From Hominimerdicola alba (GTDB lineage Bacteria; Bacillota; Clostridia; Oscillospirales; Ruminococcaceae): a DNA stretch of 64,000 nt. How positions within the stretch are numbered: position 1 is the first letter of the stretch; each line of letters begins with the position of its first letter. The notes under the pieces were generated by a model that saw nothing but the letters and a program-made list of their open reading frames with translations, did not search any database and was not told the origin of the DNA. This document shows positions 41,759 through 50,852 of the stretch, piece after piece. The DNA lies in contig NZ_FOKQ01000003.1 in NCBI RefSeq assembly GCF_900112155.1, forward strand, positions 141,707-205,706, given 5' to 3'. Made by a program: the position numbers and the translations under genes.

Positions 41759-43399
41759 TTATTCGTTGTAATTCTCTTCGTCGTTTTTTTCATCGCTTAC
41801 GTCGCCGTCATCTGCTGTATCGTCAACTATCTGGTCACCTCTGCCAGCCTTAACAAGGTTCTTCTCGTGCTCATCAAGTGTCTCCGCATAGAAGGTCTCG
41901 CCTGTTTCGATATCGTTACAGAAGTAGTAGTAATCTGTCTTTGCGGGGTTCAGAACTGCTTTGATAGCATCCATACCCGGATTGCAGATAGGTCCTGCAG
42001 GCAGACCGTCAATAGCGTAGGTATCGTAATACTCAACATAATGTTCAGCCAAGTCATCGTTCTTTGTATTCGGCTTGATGACTTTGTTGATATAGTTATA
42101 GGTGGTATCGGACTGGAGCATCGGGAAAGTATCCGAATCTCTCAGACGGTTGAGGAATACCGAAGCAACCTTAGGCATCTCATCAACATTTGCAGCTTCA
42201 AGCTGAACGATGGAAGCAAGAGTGATGGTCTCGTTAAGAGTAAGACCCTGATCGTTCATCTTCTTGTACATAGCTTCGTTCATCTTTGAATCGTAATGAT
42301 CTCTGAGTATTCTGGCGATATTATATGGAGTATCATTTACATAGAACTCATAGGTATCGGGGAAGAGATAGCCCTCTCTTGCATAGAATACGTTCTTGTT
42401 CTCAGTAAGGTAGCTTTCAAACTTGAAGCCCATATCTCTGTTGAATTCAAAGAGGAAGTCATCAGCAGCGCAGACATTATTTTTTTCAAGCTTCTGGGCG
42501 ATATCTATAAGGTATTCGCCCTCGGTGAAGGTCACAGTTACTGTTTCATAGGACTCTCTCTGCTTCTCAAGCTCTTCGATGATATCAGAGTAAGGCTTGG
42601 AAGGCTGAAGCTTGATATCTCCCGGATATATCGTGCTGGGCTTCATGATCTTTAAAGTATATAGGAACAGCTTCTTATTCTTAATGATGCCGTTCTCCAC
42701 AAGAAGATCAGCTATATCCTCATTTGTTGAACCCTCAGGGATATTGAATGATATCTCGTTATCGTCCTTGCCTATGCCATAGTATTCCATACCAAGTGTC
42801 AGTCCTGCAACAGCCAGAACCAGTGATACGGTTAAGATTATGGTAACAAGGATTATACCGCCGAAGATCGAGCCGTTGAAGCCGATGCCTTTCTTCTTTC
42901 TTCTGCCAGAGGACTTGCCGCTTCTCTTTTTGCCCGAGCTGCGGCCATCAGCAGAACGTGATCTGGAATTGGAAACTTTTCTTACGGGGATATCTTCCTC
43001 GTCATCTTCGTCCTCATCTTCGTCCTCATCTTCGTCGAACTCGTCTTCAATGTCGGAATCTTTTCCGAAGTGCTTCTTGATATCGTCGTTGCCGATAATA
43101 GCAGCTTCCTTTTCCTCTTTGGGTTCCTCGGAAGCATCTTCTTCATCCGCTATCACAGCTTCAGGTTCTTTTGCTTCGGGGATAGATGCAGGAGCGGGTG
43201 CGCTCACTTTCTCCTCACCGTTATCGTTCTCAGCCTCGGCAAGTCTTCTTCTCCTTGGTCTGTTTTTCAGTTCAGCAAGGAGTTCATCTATCTCGTCAAC
43301 TTCGGCTTTCTTCGGCTTTTCAGCGCTTAACGAAGCATCGCCGACGTTCTCTTTGCTTCCGCCGAGTATATCGTCGATATCGAAATTTTTGTCACTCAT
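41759..43399 (-). CDS. mltG: endolytic murein transglycosylase MltG (YceG-like)
   Basis: The 546-residue protein has a long charged N-terminal cytosolic region (1-180), one membrane segment (about 181-207) and an extracellular YceG domain. The domain includes the LQLEAA(N)-type catalytic motif (TLASIVQLEAANVDEMPKVA) and late FLNRLRDSDTFPMLQSDTTY. It cleaves nascent glycan strands and sets their length. The N-terminal part contains an extreme Asp/Glu run with repeated Glu-Asp (about 122-137), longer than typical. Its ATG directly abuts the stop of the cyclo-ligase gene. Confidence 0.92.
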   Translation of the reverse strand: MSDKNFDIDDILGGSKENVGDASLSAEKPKKAEVDEIDELLAELKNRPRRRRLAEAENDNGEEKVSAPAPASIPEAKEPEAVIADEEDASEEPKEEKEAAIIGNDDIKKHFGKDSDIEDEFDEDEDEDEDEDDEEDIPVRKVSNSRSRSADGRSSGKKRSGKSSGRRKKKGIGFNGSIFGGIILVTIILTVSLVLAVAGLTLGMEYYGIGKDDNEISFNIPEGSTNEDIADLLVENGIIKNKKLFLYTLKIMKPSTIYPGDIKLQPSKPYSDIIEELEKQRESYETVTVTFTEGEYLIDIAQKLEKNNVCAADDFLFEFNRDMGFKFESYLTENKNVFYAREGYLFPDTYEFYVNDTPYNIARILRDHYDSKMNEAMYKKMNDQGLTLNETITLASIVQLEAANVDEMPKVASVFLNRLRDSDTFPMLQSDTTYNYINKVIKPNTKNDDLAEHYVEYYDTYAIDGLPAGPICNPGMDAIKAVLNPAKTDYYYFCNDIETGETFYAETLDEHEKNLVKAGRGDQIVDDTADDGDVSDEKNDEENYNE

Positions 43400-44017
43400 T
43401 CATTTTGACTTCCTTTCCTTTATATTATCCGCAGGAATTTTTATCCAGCCTTTCTCGGTAATTATCCAGTCAACAGAAACATCATGCTCATCGCGAGGTA
43501 ATTCACCCTTTGTCAGGCAGCTTTCGCAGCACAGACCAACGGTTACGCCTTTGAAATCAGTGAGGAATCTGTCGTAGAAACCCTTGCCGAAACCCAGCCG
43601 ATAGCCTTTGGTATCAAAACTAAGGGCTGGCACAACACATAATGCGTGTGTATAGTCATCTATGCGCTGGCATTCGGTGGCAGGTTCCAGTATACCAAAA
43701 TGACCCGTTTCAAGGTCATCAAGACTGTTAATGCGGTAAAAATGCATTTCATTTGTCTCACTGACACATCTGGGACAAAGCAGGCGCTTATCTGCACCGC
43801 CATTTATATCACCGAGAATTTTCTCGATAATGTCAATTGTACCTATCTCCATATCCCCCGATACATAGATGAGGATATCGCGGGAATTTTTATAAACATC
43901 GCTTTCGATGAAAGCGTTACATACCGCGCGGTCAGCAGAGCGTTTTTCCTCGGGGTCTCTTGCAAGCCTGAGCGCTTTGAAATGTTTTCTCAGCTCTTGC
44001 TTGGTCAGTCGCGGCAT
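43400..44017 (-). CDS. 5-formyltetrahydrofolate cyclo-ligase
   Basis: A 205-residue enzyme that converts 5-formyl-THF with ATP to 5,10-methenyl-THF. It starts with the ELRKHFKALRLARD basic helix, and the family signature LGFGKGFYDRFL (about 160-171) with its ATP and substrate residues is intact. It overlaps the DJ-1 gene end by 13 bases and stops one base before the mltG start (TGA-ATG). It belongs with thyX and glyA in folate metabolism. Confidence 0.94.
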   Translation of the reverse strand: MPRLTKQELRKHFKALRLARDPEEKRSADRAVCNAFIESDVYKNSRDILIYVSGDMEIGTIDIIEKILGDINGGADKRLLCPRCVSETNEMHFYRINSLDDLETGHFGILEPATECQRIDDYTHALCVVPALSFDTKGYRLGFGKGFYDRFLTDFKGVTVGLCCESCLTKGELPRDEHDVSVDWIITEKGWIKIPADNIKERKSK

Positions 44018-44550
44018 TGTATGCCCTTTCTTATTTCCTCAGCCTTAGCTTCGGAAACGAGCTTTGCAGTAAGGGTAAGGGCAAACTCAACGGCTACGCC
44101 TGCGCCCTTTGCGGTGATGAACTTGCCGTCAGCAGCAACGGGTTCACCTGAAATAACTGCGCCTTCAAGGTCTATTTCAAAACCGGGGAAGCAGATAGCC
44201 TGCTTGCCTTTCAGCAGGCCCTTATGACCCAGTATACTGGGGGCAGCGCATATCGCTGCAATATACTTATCGTTCTTAGCGCAGAAATCTATAGCTGCCT
44301 GAACGTAGTCATCATTTTCAAGATTTATAGTGCCCGGCATACCGCCCGGGAGGACGATCATATCAACTTTATCGTCAAGAACGACCTTATCTACGGTAAT
44401 ATCTGGGGTGAATCTCACCTTGTGGGCACCGACAACAGTTTCACCGCTGACGCCTACTGTTACCAGTTCAACGCCTGCGCGTCTTAAAATATCGATGGGT
44501 GCCAGAGCTTCAAGCTCTTCAAAACCATCTGCCAGAAATACGTATACCAT
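44005..44550 (-). CDS. DJ-1/PfpI family protein (YajL/ThiJ type)
   Basis: A 181-residue protein of the DJ-1 group. It starts VYVFLADGFEELEALAPIDI, where the Glu is the conserved partner of the nucleophile, and has the nucleophilic elbow YIAAICAAPSILGHKGLLKG with Cys100 or so. Such proteins act as glyoxalase-like or protein/nucleotide deglycases or chaperones; which one cannot be told. It is co-transcribed with its neighbours. Confidence 0.9.
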   Translation of the reverse strand: MVYVFLADGFEELEALAPIDILRRAGVELVTVGVSGETVVGAHKVRFTPDITVDKVVLDDKVDMIVLPGGMPGTINLENDDYVQAAIDFCAKNDKYIAAICAAPSILGHKGLLKGKQAICFPGFEIDLEGAVISGEPVAADGKFITAKGAGVAVEFALTLTAKLVSEAKAEEIRKGIQCRD

Positions 44551-44565
44551 AGCATTATCCTCCGT

Positions 44566-45468
44566 TCATTCAAAACTTACTGTATACTTATGCAAAAGAA
44601 ATTCAGGGTGATATGAGAGCTTTGAGCGTCTTAGACCCTCGATGCCCATATCCTCTTCCCTGTTTATATATTTTAGCTGAGAAGCATATTTTTTTGCGAA
44701 CTGATTGCATAGCATTGGGTACGCACCATTGATATCGCTTCTCGCCTTTTCGATATGCACAACAAATGTATTGCTGTTGAGCTGTTCACCAATGGTAAAG
44801 CCCACCATCTCGCCGTTTGCGCGGAGTATCCCGCCTTTAAGACCGAGATAGTCCATATTCATCAGAAAGCGGTGTATGGCGTACTGCTCGATAGCTGCCG
44901 AGCCGTCATTATCATCGCCAGAATTATAAATATCGGCGGCGAAACGGAAACAATCCTCGATATCACAGGGTCTTATCTCATCAAAAGACCAGTCATTCTC
45001 CATAAACCTGTTGATGTGGTTCCTTTTGCCGTGATATTTTTTGCCTTCAAGGGTGATGAGCTTTTCGGAAAGGTAAATATAATCGGAGCTTCCGCGATCA
45101 GTGGAAAAGCTTATCCTGTCGCCGTAGACTTCTTTGAGCCATTCAAGATCATATTCGGTGACGGAGCAGACTCTGAAAACATCGCCCTTATCCGTAATAT
45201 ATTTTTCAAGCTCTGCAAGGAGAGACAAGGTCTTTTCCCAGCCCTGAGCATCATCCGCCGCACCTGTAGGGAACGACAAAACCGGCTTTCCATCACTGAA
45301 ATTCATCAGTATATAAAAGTCACCGTGAAGACATATCAGCGAATCGCTCAGCCTGTGCCACGCGAAATTATTCGCGAAGCTGTACTCACAGCCCATGCGG
45401 TCGGACACTGCAAGACTTGCATTTATCTCGTCGCGGTCGGTGAGTTCAATTTTTCTGAAATCAAACAT
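44566..45468 (-). CDS. DUF2156 protein (aminoacyl-transferase-like, GNAT-fold)
   Basis: The 300-residue protein has the DUF2156 pattern: CEYSFANNFAWHRLSDSLIC at about 28-47, GKKYHGKRNHINRFMENDW at about 142-160, and a C-terminal ARSDINGAYPMLCNQFAKKY element. The domain matches the soluble part of MprF phosphatidylglycerol lysyltransferases, but the membrane flippase part is absent. It may transfer an amino acid or other acyl group; the substrate is unknown. It ends 15 bases before the DJ-1 gene. Confidence 0.88.
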   Translation of the reverse strand: MFDFRKIELTDRDEINASLAVSDRMGCEYSFANNFAWHRLSDSLICLHGDFYILMNFSDGKPVLSFPTGAADDAQGWEKTLSLLAELEKYITDKGDVFRVCSVTEYDLEWLKEVYGDRISFSTDRGSSDYIYLSEKLITLEGKKYHGKRNHINRFMENDWSFDEIRPCDIEDCFRFAADIYNSGDDNDGSAAIEQYAIHRFLMNMDYLGLKGGILRANGEMVGFTIGEQLNSNTFVVHIEKARSDINGAYPMLCNQFAKKYASQLKYINREEDMGIEGLRRSKLSYHPEFLLHKYTVSFE

Positions 45469-45471
45469 TTA

Positions 45472-46128
45472 TTATTCAATTATCCCCGTGAGCTTTTCAA
45501 ATATCGTATCGATGCTCAGCGGTTCATCGCCGCAGCCGCATTCAACGATATCCCAGCCCTGTTTTTCGGCGGTAAAAAGCGCTGCCTTGCGGCACATACG
45601 CAGAAAACCGATGTTCTTTTCGTGGATATCCTTTTTGCTCTCATCTCCGCCGTATCTTGCGGAAAGCAGCTTCTGGGAGATATCGATGGGCATATCAAGG
45701 AAAATAACCTTATCGGGCTTTGGCAGACCCAGTTTGCCGTACTCGTAATCCTCCAGCCATGTCAGATAGTTTTCCCATTCTTCCTCGGGAAGCTTGGTCA
45801 TCTGGTAGATGCAGTTGGATGTCACGTACCTAGCCGCAAGGATAAGACAGCCGTCATTATAATCGTCTTCCCAGTATTTTTTATAGCTTACATATCTGTC
45901 AGCCGCATAAAAGCTTGATGCAGCATAAGCATTGACAGCTTCTGCACTTCCGGCTATATCGCCACGCAGGTACATCTGTACCAGTGTGGAAGACGGGTCA
46001 TCATAATCGGGAAAACTTATGGCTTTCAGCTTAACACCCTTGGCTTCAAGATACTCCGCAAGCTTTTCAAACTGTGTGGACTTTCCGCTGCCGTCGAGAC
46101 CTTCGAGAACTATCAGTTTATATTTCAT
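45472..46128 (-). CDS. tmk: thymidylate kinase
   Basis: A 218-residue P-loop kinase that makes dTDP from dTMP. It has Walker A LEGLDGSGKSTQF (about 7-19) and a LSARYGGDESKKD lid near 150. Helical differences from E. coli Tmk put it with a divergent clostridial group, but the thyX neighbour supports the assignment. The ATG at 46128 is preferred to the TTG at 46134; it overlaps the end of thyX by none, lying two bases after its stop. Confidence 0.88.
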   Translation of the reverse strand: MKYKLIVLEGLDGSGKSTQFEKLAEYLEAKGVKLKAISFPDYDDPSSTLVQMYLRGDIAGSAEAVNAYAASSFYAADRYVSYKKYWEDDYNDGCLILAARYVTSNCIYQMTKLPEEEWENYLTWLEDYEYGKLGLPKPDKVIFLDMPIDISQKLLSARYGGDESKKDIHEKNIGFLRMCRKAALFTAEKQGWDIVECGCGDEPLSIDTIFEKLTGIIE

Positions 46129-46130
46129 AA

Positions 46131-46892
46131 TCAAAGCACCTTATATTTTTCACGAACTTCTGCGAACTTTCCGCAGGTCATCTTGCCCTCGGGACATTTG
46201 CCCTCTTTAACGCAGGAAGGTCCAGCATTTTTGAATACATTGGGGGCTACCTCACGGCAGAGTCTCAGCATTTCATCCGCAACAGCCTTTATCTCCCACT
46301 GTGCGCGATTGCAGCAGCGGTGTTCAAAGAAATTGAACAGGCTCCTGACGTTCATGGTAACGACTATCTTAGTCTCGCAGGCATTGGGAAGGACGAACCT
46401 TGCATCCTCATTAGCCTTTTTGCGTGCGTTGCGTGCAGCTGTCTTTTCATCCTGACCCTGTGCTATGAAATCAGCGGTGTGTTTTTCGGTAAGCATTTCG
46501 GCTATCTTGTGATAGCTTTCCACCAGAACTTCCATAGTGCGGTCGAATTCAGCCTTAGCTTCGGGCACAGCTTCTATCTCGGGAGGTGTTATGAAATCAA
46601 AACCGTCCTCGTTGACATATCGCTGGCTTTTCTGTGAATAGGAAGCTATCCTGTGTCTCACCAGCTGATGGGAACAGGCGCGGGAGATGCCTTCGATACC
46701 GAAAGTAAAGCTTACGTGCTCCATAACGCTCTCATGACCGATGGAAGCCAGCATATTAACGAACTCAGCTGTTTTCTCCTCGGTAAGACCATCTTTAAGA
46801 GAACCGATATCGCTGCTTGAATAGCAGAGCTTTGCCGCAGTGGCGATTATCTTTTCAGGTTCGGGAGTATGAGCGATAAGCATTACTTTCAT
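46131..46892 (-). CDS. thyX: flavin-dependent thymidylate synthase ThyX
   Basis: The 253-residue enzyme makes dTMP from dUMP with FAD and methylene-THF. The ThyX motif RHR-x7-S is exact: Arg79-His80-Arg81 and Ser89 in VRHRIASYSQKSQRY. The C-terminal CCNRAQWEIK segment matches too. The ATG at 46892 (MKVMLIAHTP) has an AAAGGAAG ribosome site; an upstream start at 46910 lies in that ribosome site. Promoter at 46926-46954. No thyA is visible in the window. Confidence 0.96.
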   Translation of the reverse strand: MKVMLIAHTPEPEKIIATAAKLCYSSSDIGSLKDGLTEEKTAEFVNMLASIGHESVMEHVSFTFGIEGISRACSHQLVRHRIASYSQKSQRYVNEDGFDFITPPEIEAVPEAKAEFDRTMEVLVESYHKIAEMLTEKHTADFIAQGQDEKTAARNARKKANEDARFVLPNACETKIVVTMNVRSLFNFFEHRCCNRAQWEIKAVADEMLRLCREVAPNVFKNAGPSCVKEGKCPEGKMTCGKFAEVREKYKVL

Positions 46893-46925
46893 GAAACATC
46901 TTCCTTTCATCTCATAGATATATTT

Positions 46926-46954
46926 ATTATATCATTAAATTGGATTCAAGTCAA
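46926..46954 (-). promoter_or_regulatory. promoter of the thyX operon
   Basis: TTGACT (46954-46949), 17 bases, TATAAT (46931-46926) on the minus strand. Confidence 0.75.
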
Positions 46955-46982
46955 CAAATATTCGTAAATTTAACAAAATGAC

Positions 46983-47011
46983 CACGAAAAAAGGCAGATA
47001 AACTCTGCCTT
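46983..47011 (-). terminator. terminator after recN
   Basis: AGGCAGA (47010-47004) pairs with TCTGCCT (46998-46992), with TTTTTTCG following on the minus strand. It closes the long spoIIIA-to-recN array. Confidence 0.88.
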
Positions 47012-47048
47012 TGAATAAAATATCATAATTTTTCGCCGAAAACAGACC

Positions 47049-48716
47049 TTATTTTACAGCCGAGAGAAGTTCATCAGCATTTTCAAGCATAAGCTCGGTG
47101 ATATTATCACCGCCCATTATCCTTGCTATCTCGTATTTTCTTTCCTCGTGTGCGAGAGTTCTAACGGCGGTGACTGTTCTGTCACCCACGATATTTTTCT
47201 CGATAAGCAGATGATTATCCGCCATAACCGCTATCTGGGCGAGGTGAGTAACACAGAGCACCTGTCTGTGGCTTGATATCTCACGGAGTTTCAAGCCTAT
47301 CTTCTGAGCGGCTCTTCCGCTGACACCTGTGTCTATCTCATCGAATATCAGTGTGTCGATGGAATCCTTTTCGGCGAGAACGCTTTTGAGAGCCAGCATA
47401 ATTCTTGAAAGCTCACCGCCCGATGCTATCTTCGCGATGGGTCGGGGTTCTTCACCGATATTTGCGGATATCAGAAACTCGATATTATCCATGCCGTTCA
47501 GTGTCAGCTTGCCTGTTTCCTGACCCACCACAAGCTTTACGCTGGGCATATTCAGGAATTCAAGCTCTCCTGTTACCTGACTTACGAATCTTTCAGCGGC
47601 GGCTCTGCGGAAATCTGAGAGGGTCTTCGCCTTGTGGGAGACCTCAGCCAGCAGACGGTCTTTTTCGGCTTCAAGCTCCTTGACATTCTGCTCAGAACTG
47701 CTGAGTATTTCCAGCTCTTCCTCACTTTTTTCAAGGGTGGATATTACATCGCTCAGCTCCGGACCATACTTTTTGCATATCTTTCGCAGGTCATCGGAAC
47801 GCTGATTCAGCCAGTCAAAACGCTTGGGGTCAACATCAAGCTTATCCAGGACAGAAGACAATTCTCCCGAAATATCATCAAGTTCGATAATGGCAGAATT
47901 GAGCCTTTCACTGATGGGCGCAAGCTCTGCCATGATATCGGTGTAGCCGTCTATCTTATCGGAACACTCGGAGACCATTTCGGATATACCCTCGGTCTCA
48001 TCATCACCGGAAAGCATCATCTGGGCGGCGTATACAGCCTCGGATATAGCAACCGCGTTCTTTGAAACCTCAAGTTCGGCGGCTATCTGCTTTTCTTCGT
48101 CGGGGTCGGTGATGTCAAGGGCGCGGATATCGGCTATGATATCTTCCAGCTCAGCGATGCGCATTTCCTTTCTGCCGGCTTCTTTACGCAGGTCGTTTAT
48201 CTTTTTTGCAACGTGCTGAAGTTCACGGAAAGACCTCCTGTAATCACTGATAAGTTCTTCCGAACCCGCATAGCCGTCAAGGATATCGATATGCTTTTCA
48301 GGGGACATGAGTATCTGGTTATCGTGCTGACCGTGGATATTCACCAGCAGATCGCCGATATCACGCAGTAGAGATACATTCACCGCTCGCTGATTCACCC
48401 TTGCGATACTTCCGCCGTCAGAGCGTATCTCACGGGTCAGGGAGATCTGACCATCCTCACAGTCAACGCCCATTTCTTCAAGCTGTTTCAGAACAGTAGC
48501 GCCGATATCGGTGAAAAGTCCTGAGATAACAGCTTTATCAGCCCCTGTTCGGACAATATCCTTAGTAACACGCTGACCGAGTATAGCATTTATTCCGTTT
48601 ATCAGTATTGATTTACCTGCACCCGTCTCGCCCGTGAAAGCATTGAAACTTTCGGTAAAGCCTATGGATGCTTTTTCAATAACCGCAAGATTTTCGATAT
48701 AAAGCTCTCTTAACAT
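47049..48716 (-). CDS. recN: DNA repair protein RecN
   Basis: The 555-residue SMC-like ATPase acts in double-strand break repair. It has Walker A FTGETGAGKSILINGINAIL (about 28-47), long coiled coils (about 150-230 and 290-380) and the C-terminal GGELSRIMLALKSVL signature with the Walker B DTLIFDEIDTGVSGRAAQKI. It starts one base after the argR stop in the usual Firmicutes order. Confidence 0.97.
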   Translation of the reverse strand: MLRELYIENLAVIEKASIGFTESFNAFTGETGAGKSILINGINAILGQRVTKDIVRTGADKAVISGLFTDIGATVLKQLEEMGVDCEDGQISLTREIRSDGGSIARVNQRAVNVSLLRDIGDLLVNIHGQHDNQILMSPEKHIDILDGYAGSEELISDYRRSFRELQHVAKKINDLRKEAGRKEMRIAELEDIIADIRALDITDPDEEKQIAAELEVSKNAVAISEAVYAAQMMLSGDDETEGISEMVSECSDKIDGYTDIMAELAPISERLNSAIIELDDISGELSSVLDKLDVDPKRFDWLNQRSDDLRKICKKYGPELSDVISTLEKSEEELEILSSSEQNVKELEAEKDRLLAEVSHKAKTLSDFRRAAAERFVSQVTGELEFLNMPSVKLVVGQETGKLTLNGMDNIEFLISANIGEEPRPIAKIASGGELSRIMLALKSVLAEKDSIDTLIFDEIDTGVSGRAAQKIGLKLREISSHRQVLCVTHLAQIAVMADNHLLIEKNIVGDRTVTAVRTLAHEERKYEIARIMGGDNITELMLENADELLSAVK

Positions 48717-49190
48717 TTATTTTTCGTCCTTGCTGTACAAAATGGTATTGAGCTCACGCACCAGTCTTTCAGCATCTTTCTGAGTTCTCATAAGCATAAA
48801 GATGGTGTCATCGCCCGCAATAGTGCCCACGGAATTCTCGATATCGGTGGTATCGAGCTTTGCGCAGACAGCCTGAGCCATACCCACATGGCACTTGATT
48901 ACAACCGTGTTCATAGCGTGATCCACACATATTACGGAGCTGTGGAGAAGTCTGAGAGTATCGCTGTTGCCGCGGTCAAGCCCCTCTTTACTTAGGCGAG
49001 GCACAGCATAGCGGCTGACTCCCAGCTCACTGCTTACTTTTATCAGCGAAAGCTCCTTGATATCCCTTGAAAGCGTCGCCTGTGTGACGGTCATGCCGTT
49101 CTCTTCAAGGGCCGCTCTCAGGCTTTCCTGAGTATCGATAACTCTTTCCTGAACAAGTTTGAGAATAAGTTCGTGACGATCAGACTTCAT
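48717..49190 (-). CDS. argR: arginine repressor ArgR
   Basis: A 157-residue regulator: N-terminal winged helix (RHELILKLVQERVIDTQESL, then the VTQATLSRDIKEL recognition region, about 5-60) and a C-terminal arginine-binding hexamer domain (about 85-152) with the IAGDDTIFMLMRT motif. The protein is a few residues longer than usual. It probably controls the cluster at 21671-35629, whose upstream region has TGCATA inverted repeats. It lies between nadK and recN. Confidence 0.95.
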   Translation of the reverse strand: MKSDRHELILKLVQERVIDTQESLRAALEENGMTVTQATLSRDIKELSLIKVSSELGVSRYAVPRLSKEGLDRGNSDTLRLLHSSVICVDHAMNTVVIKCHVGMAQAVCAKLDTTDIENSVGTIAGDDTIFMLMRTQKDAERLVRELNTILYSKDEK

Positions 49191-49193
49191 AAA

Positions 49194-50057
49194 TCATCCC
49201 TCCGTATCCTTTAGAGGTCTCATAAGCTTAGTGTTTACCGACGAGAAGAAACTACCTCCGCAGATATCGATGATATCAAGGCTCTCCTTGGCGCGGCGGA
49301 TATTTATCTCGTCTCCGTCGGACAGTCTGTAAACTATATTTCCGTCAACATTCAAGTGGACGTGGGCATTGTCAGCAGTGTGGCACTTGACTTTGATCTC
49401 GCTCGAAGCCGAGAAAATCATAGACCGTGCAAACAGCGTGTGCGGGCATATCTGCGTGAATTCAATACATTCCATTTCGGGTTCGATTATCGCTCCCCCT
49501 GCGGAAAGTGAGTAGGCTGTAGCACCTGTAGCGGTTGAGAAGATCACACCGTTAGCACGTATCAGCGAAACGATCTGACCATCCTTAACGACTTCAAAAT
49601 CAGAGATCTTGCAGTCATCCGACCTTGAAACAACAACATCATTAAGGGCGGAATAAGTGCCTTCTTCGCCGCTTGCAGAAGCTTCCAGCATCATGCGGCG
49701 GCTCACTGTGTATTTGCCCTCGGTGAGGTTGCGCAGAAGATCAAGCTGGGAATGTTCCAGTGAAGCCATAAAGCCCAGTCTGCCGCAGTTTATGCCGAGG
49801 ATAGGTGTTCTCAGCCTTGAAGCTCTGCCTGCACATTTCAAGATAGTGCCGTCGCCGCCGATGGCGATGATTATGTCGGCATTATCCATGCATTCCTCGG
49901 TACTGCCGAAAACCATACCGTTTACGTCGGCAAAAACGTCCTTATACTTCTCGCTGACCGAGAAACCTATGCCGCAGCTGCGAAGAACGTTGCAGGCTTC
50001 CACCGTGTATTCGGCGCAGCGATTTTTACCCAGATTGGGATACAAAAAAACTTTCAT
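49194..50057 (-). CDS. nadK: NAD kinase
   Basis: The 287-residue enzyme phosphorylates NAD to NADP. It has IIAIGGDGTILKCAGRASRL (the GGDGT nucleotide motif, about 63-82), NDVVVSRSDD and an ATGATAYSLSAGG motif (about 178-190). The ATG at 50057 is 1 base after the tlyA stop and follows GGGTGAG. A GTG at 50066 is possible. It ends 3 bases before argR. Confidence 0.96.
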   Translation of the reverse strand: MKVFLYPNLGKNRCAEYTVEACNVLRSCGIGFSVSEKYKDVFADVNGMVFGSTEECMDNADIIIAIGGDGTILKCAGRASRLRTPILGINCGRLGFMASLEHSQLDLLRNLTEGKYTVSRRMMLEASASGEEGTYSALNDVVVSRSDDCKISDFEVVKDGQIVSLIRANGVIFSTATGATAYSLSAGGAIIEPEMECIEFTQICPHTLFARSMIFSASSEIKVKCHTADNAHVHLNVDGNIVYRLSDGDEINIRRAKESLDIIDICGGSFFSSVNTKLMRPLKDTEG

Positions 50058-50058
50058 A

Positions 50059-50851
50059 TTACTCACCCACTAAAAAAGCGTTTTCAACGAGCTTTTTCAA
50101 ATCGATAGATGCAGCGGCAGCCCGTCCGTCGTTTATAAGATATGCAAGATATTCCCTATTGCCGTCCCCGCCTGTTATGCCGGAAGGCACTATCCCCACC
50201 ACGGAAAGCCCGCAGCTTGTGAAAAACGCGGTCATATCCCGCAATACGCGAAGATGGTCTTTTTTTGTCCCTGACTATCCCTTTCTTATTCAGTGCAGCC
50301 TTGCCCGCTTCAAACTGGGGCTTAATAAGCACCACCATTTTGCCACCGTTATCCAAGCATGATACCAACGCGGGCATAACCTGGGTCAGGGATATGAAAG
50401 AGAGGTCAACGCTGATAAACTGCGGTCTTTCCGGAAAATCAGCAGGGGTCAAGTAGCGTGCATTTACACCTTCCATATTTACAACACGATCATCATTAAG
50501 CAGTACAGGGTCAAGCTGACCACTCCCCACATCAACAGCATAAACGAGTTTTGCGCCACGTTTAAGCATACACTGAGTAAAGCCGCCTGTTGATGCGCCT
50601 ATATCAGCGCAGACAAGATCAGCGATGTCAAGGTCAAATGCTTGAAATGCGGTTTCCAGCTTGATAAGACCTCTGCCCACATAATCGAAACTGCTGTCAT
50701 CTGCCTCGACTTTGTCGCCCTCAGCCACCTCTGCGGCGGGTTTGGTACATACAGCGCCGTTAAGCTTAACACAGCCCGACTTTATCATTGTCTTGGCACG
50801 TTCTCTGCTTTTGGAAATGCCATTATCAGTCAGGTAGACATCTAATCTCAT
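50059..50851 (-). pseudogene. tlyA: TlyA rRNA 2'-O-methyltransferase, frameshifted at an A-run
   Basis: The N-terminal S4 domain (MRLDVYLTDNGISKSRERAK, residues 1-60) and the Rossmann methyltransferase (VCADIGASTGGFTQCML, about 84-100) are in one frame. At seven A's (50260-50266) the frame changes: RDKK goes on as RPSSRIAG, but with one A less it would read DHLRVLRDMTAFFTSCG and run on to a normal end, ITGGDGNREYLAYLIND near the stop at 50059. The gene is 264 codons plus one base. It may be a mutation, a sequencing error or slippage on the A-run. If broken, resistance to capreomycin-like drugs and ribosome effects would be expected. Confidence 0.85.
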
Positions 50852-50852
50852 C

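Noticed and set aside
42960..43070. Possible low-complexity repeat array (Glu/Asp run) as a CRISPR or tandem repeat
   Set aside because: It is the acidic linker of MltG encoded by repeated GAA/GAT-type codons; there are no spacers.
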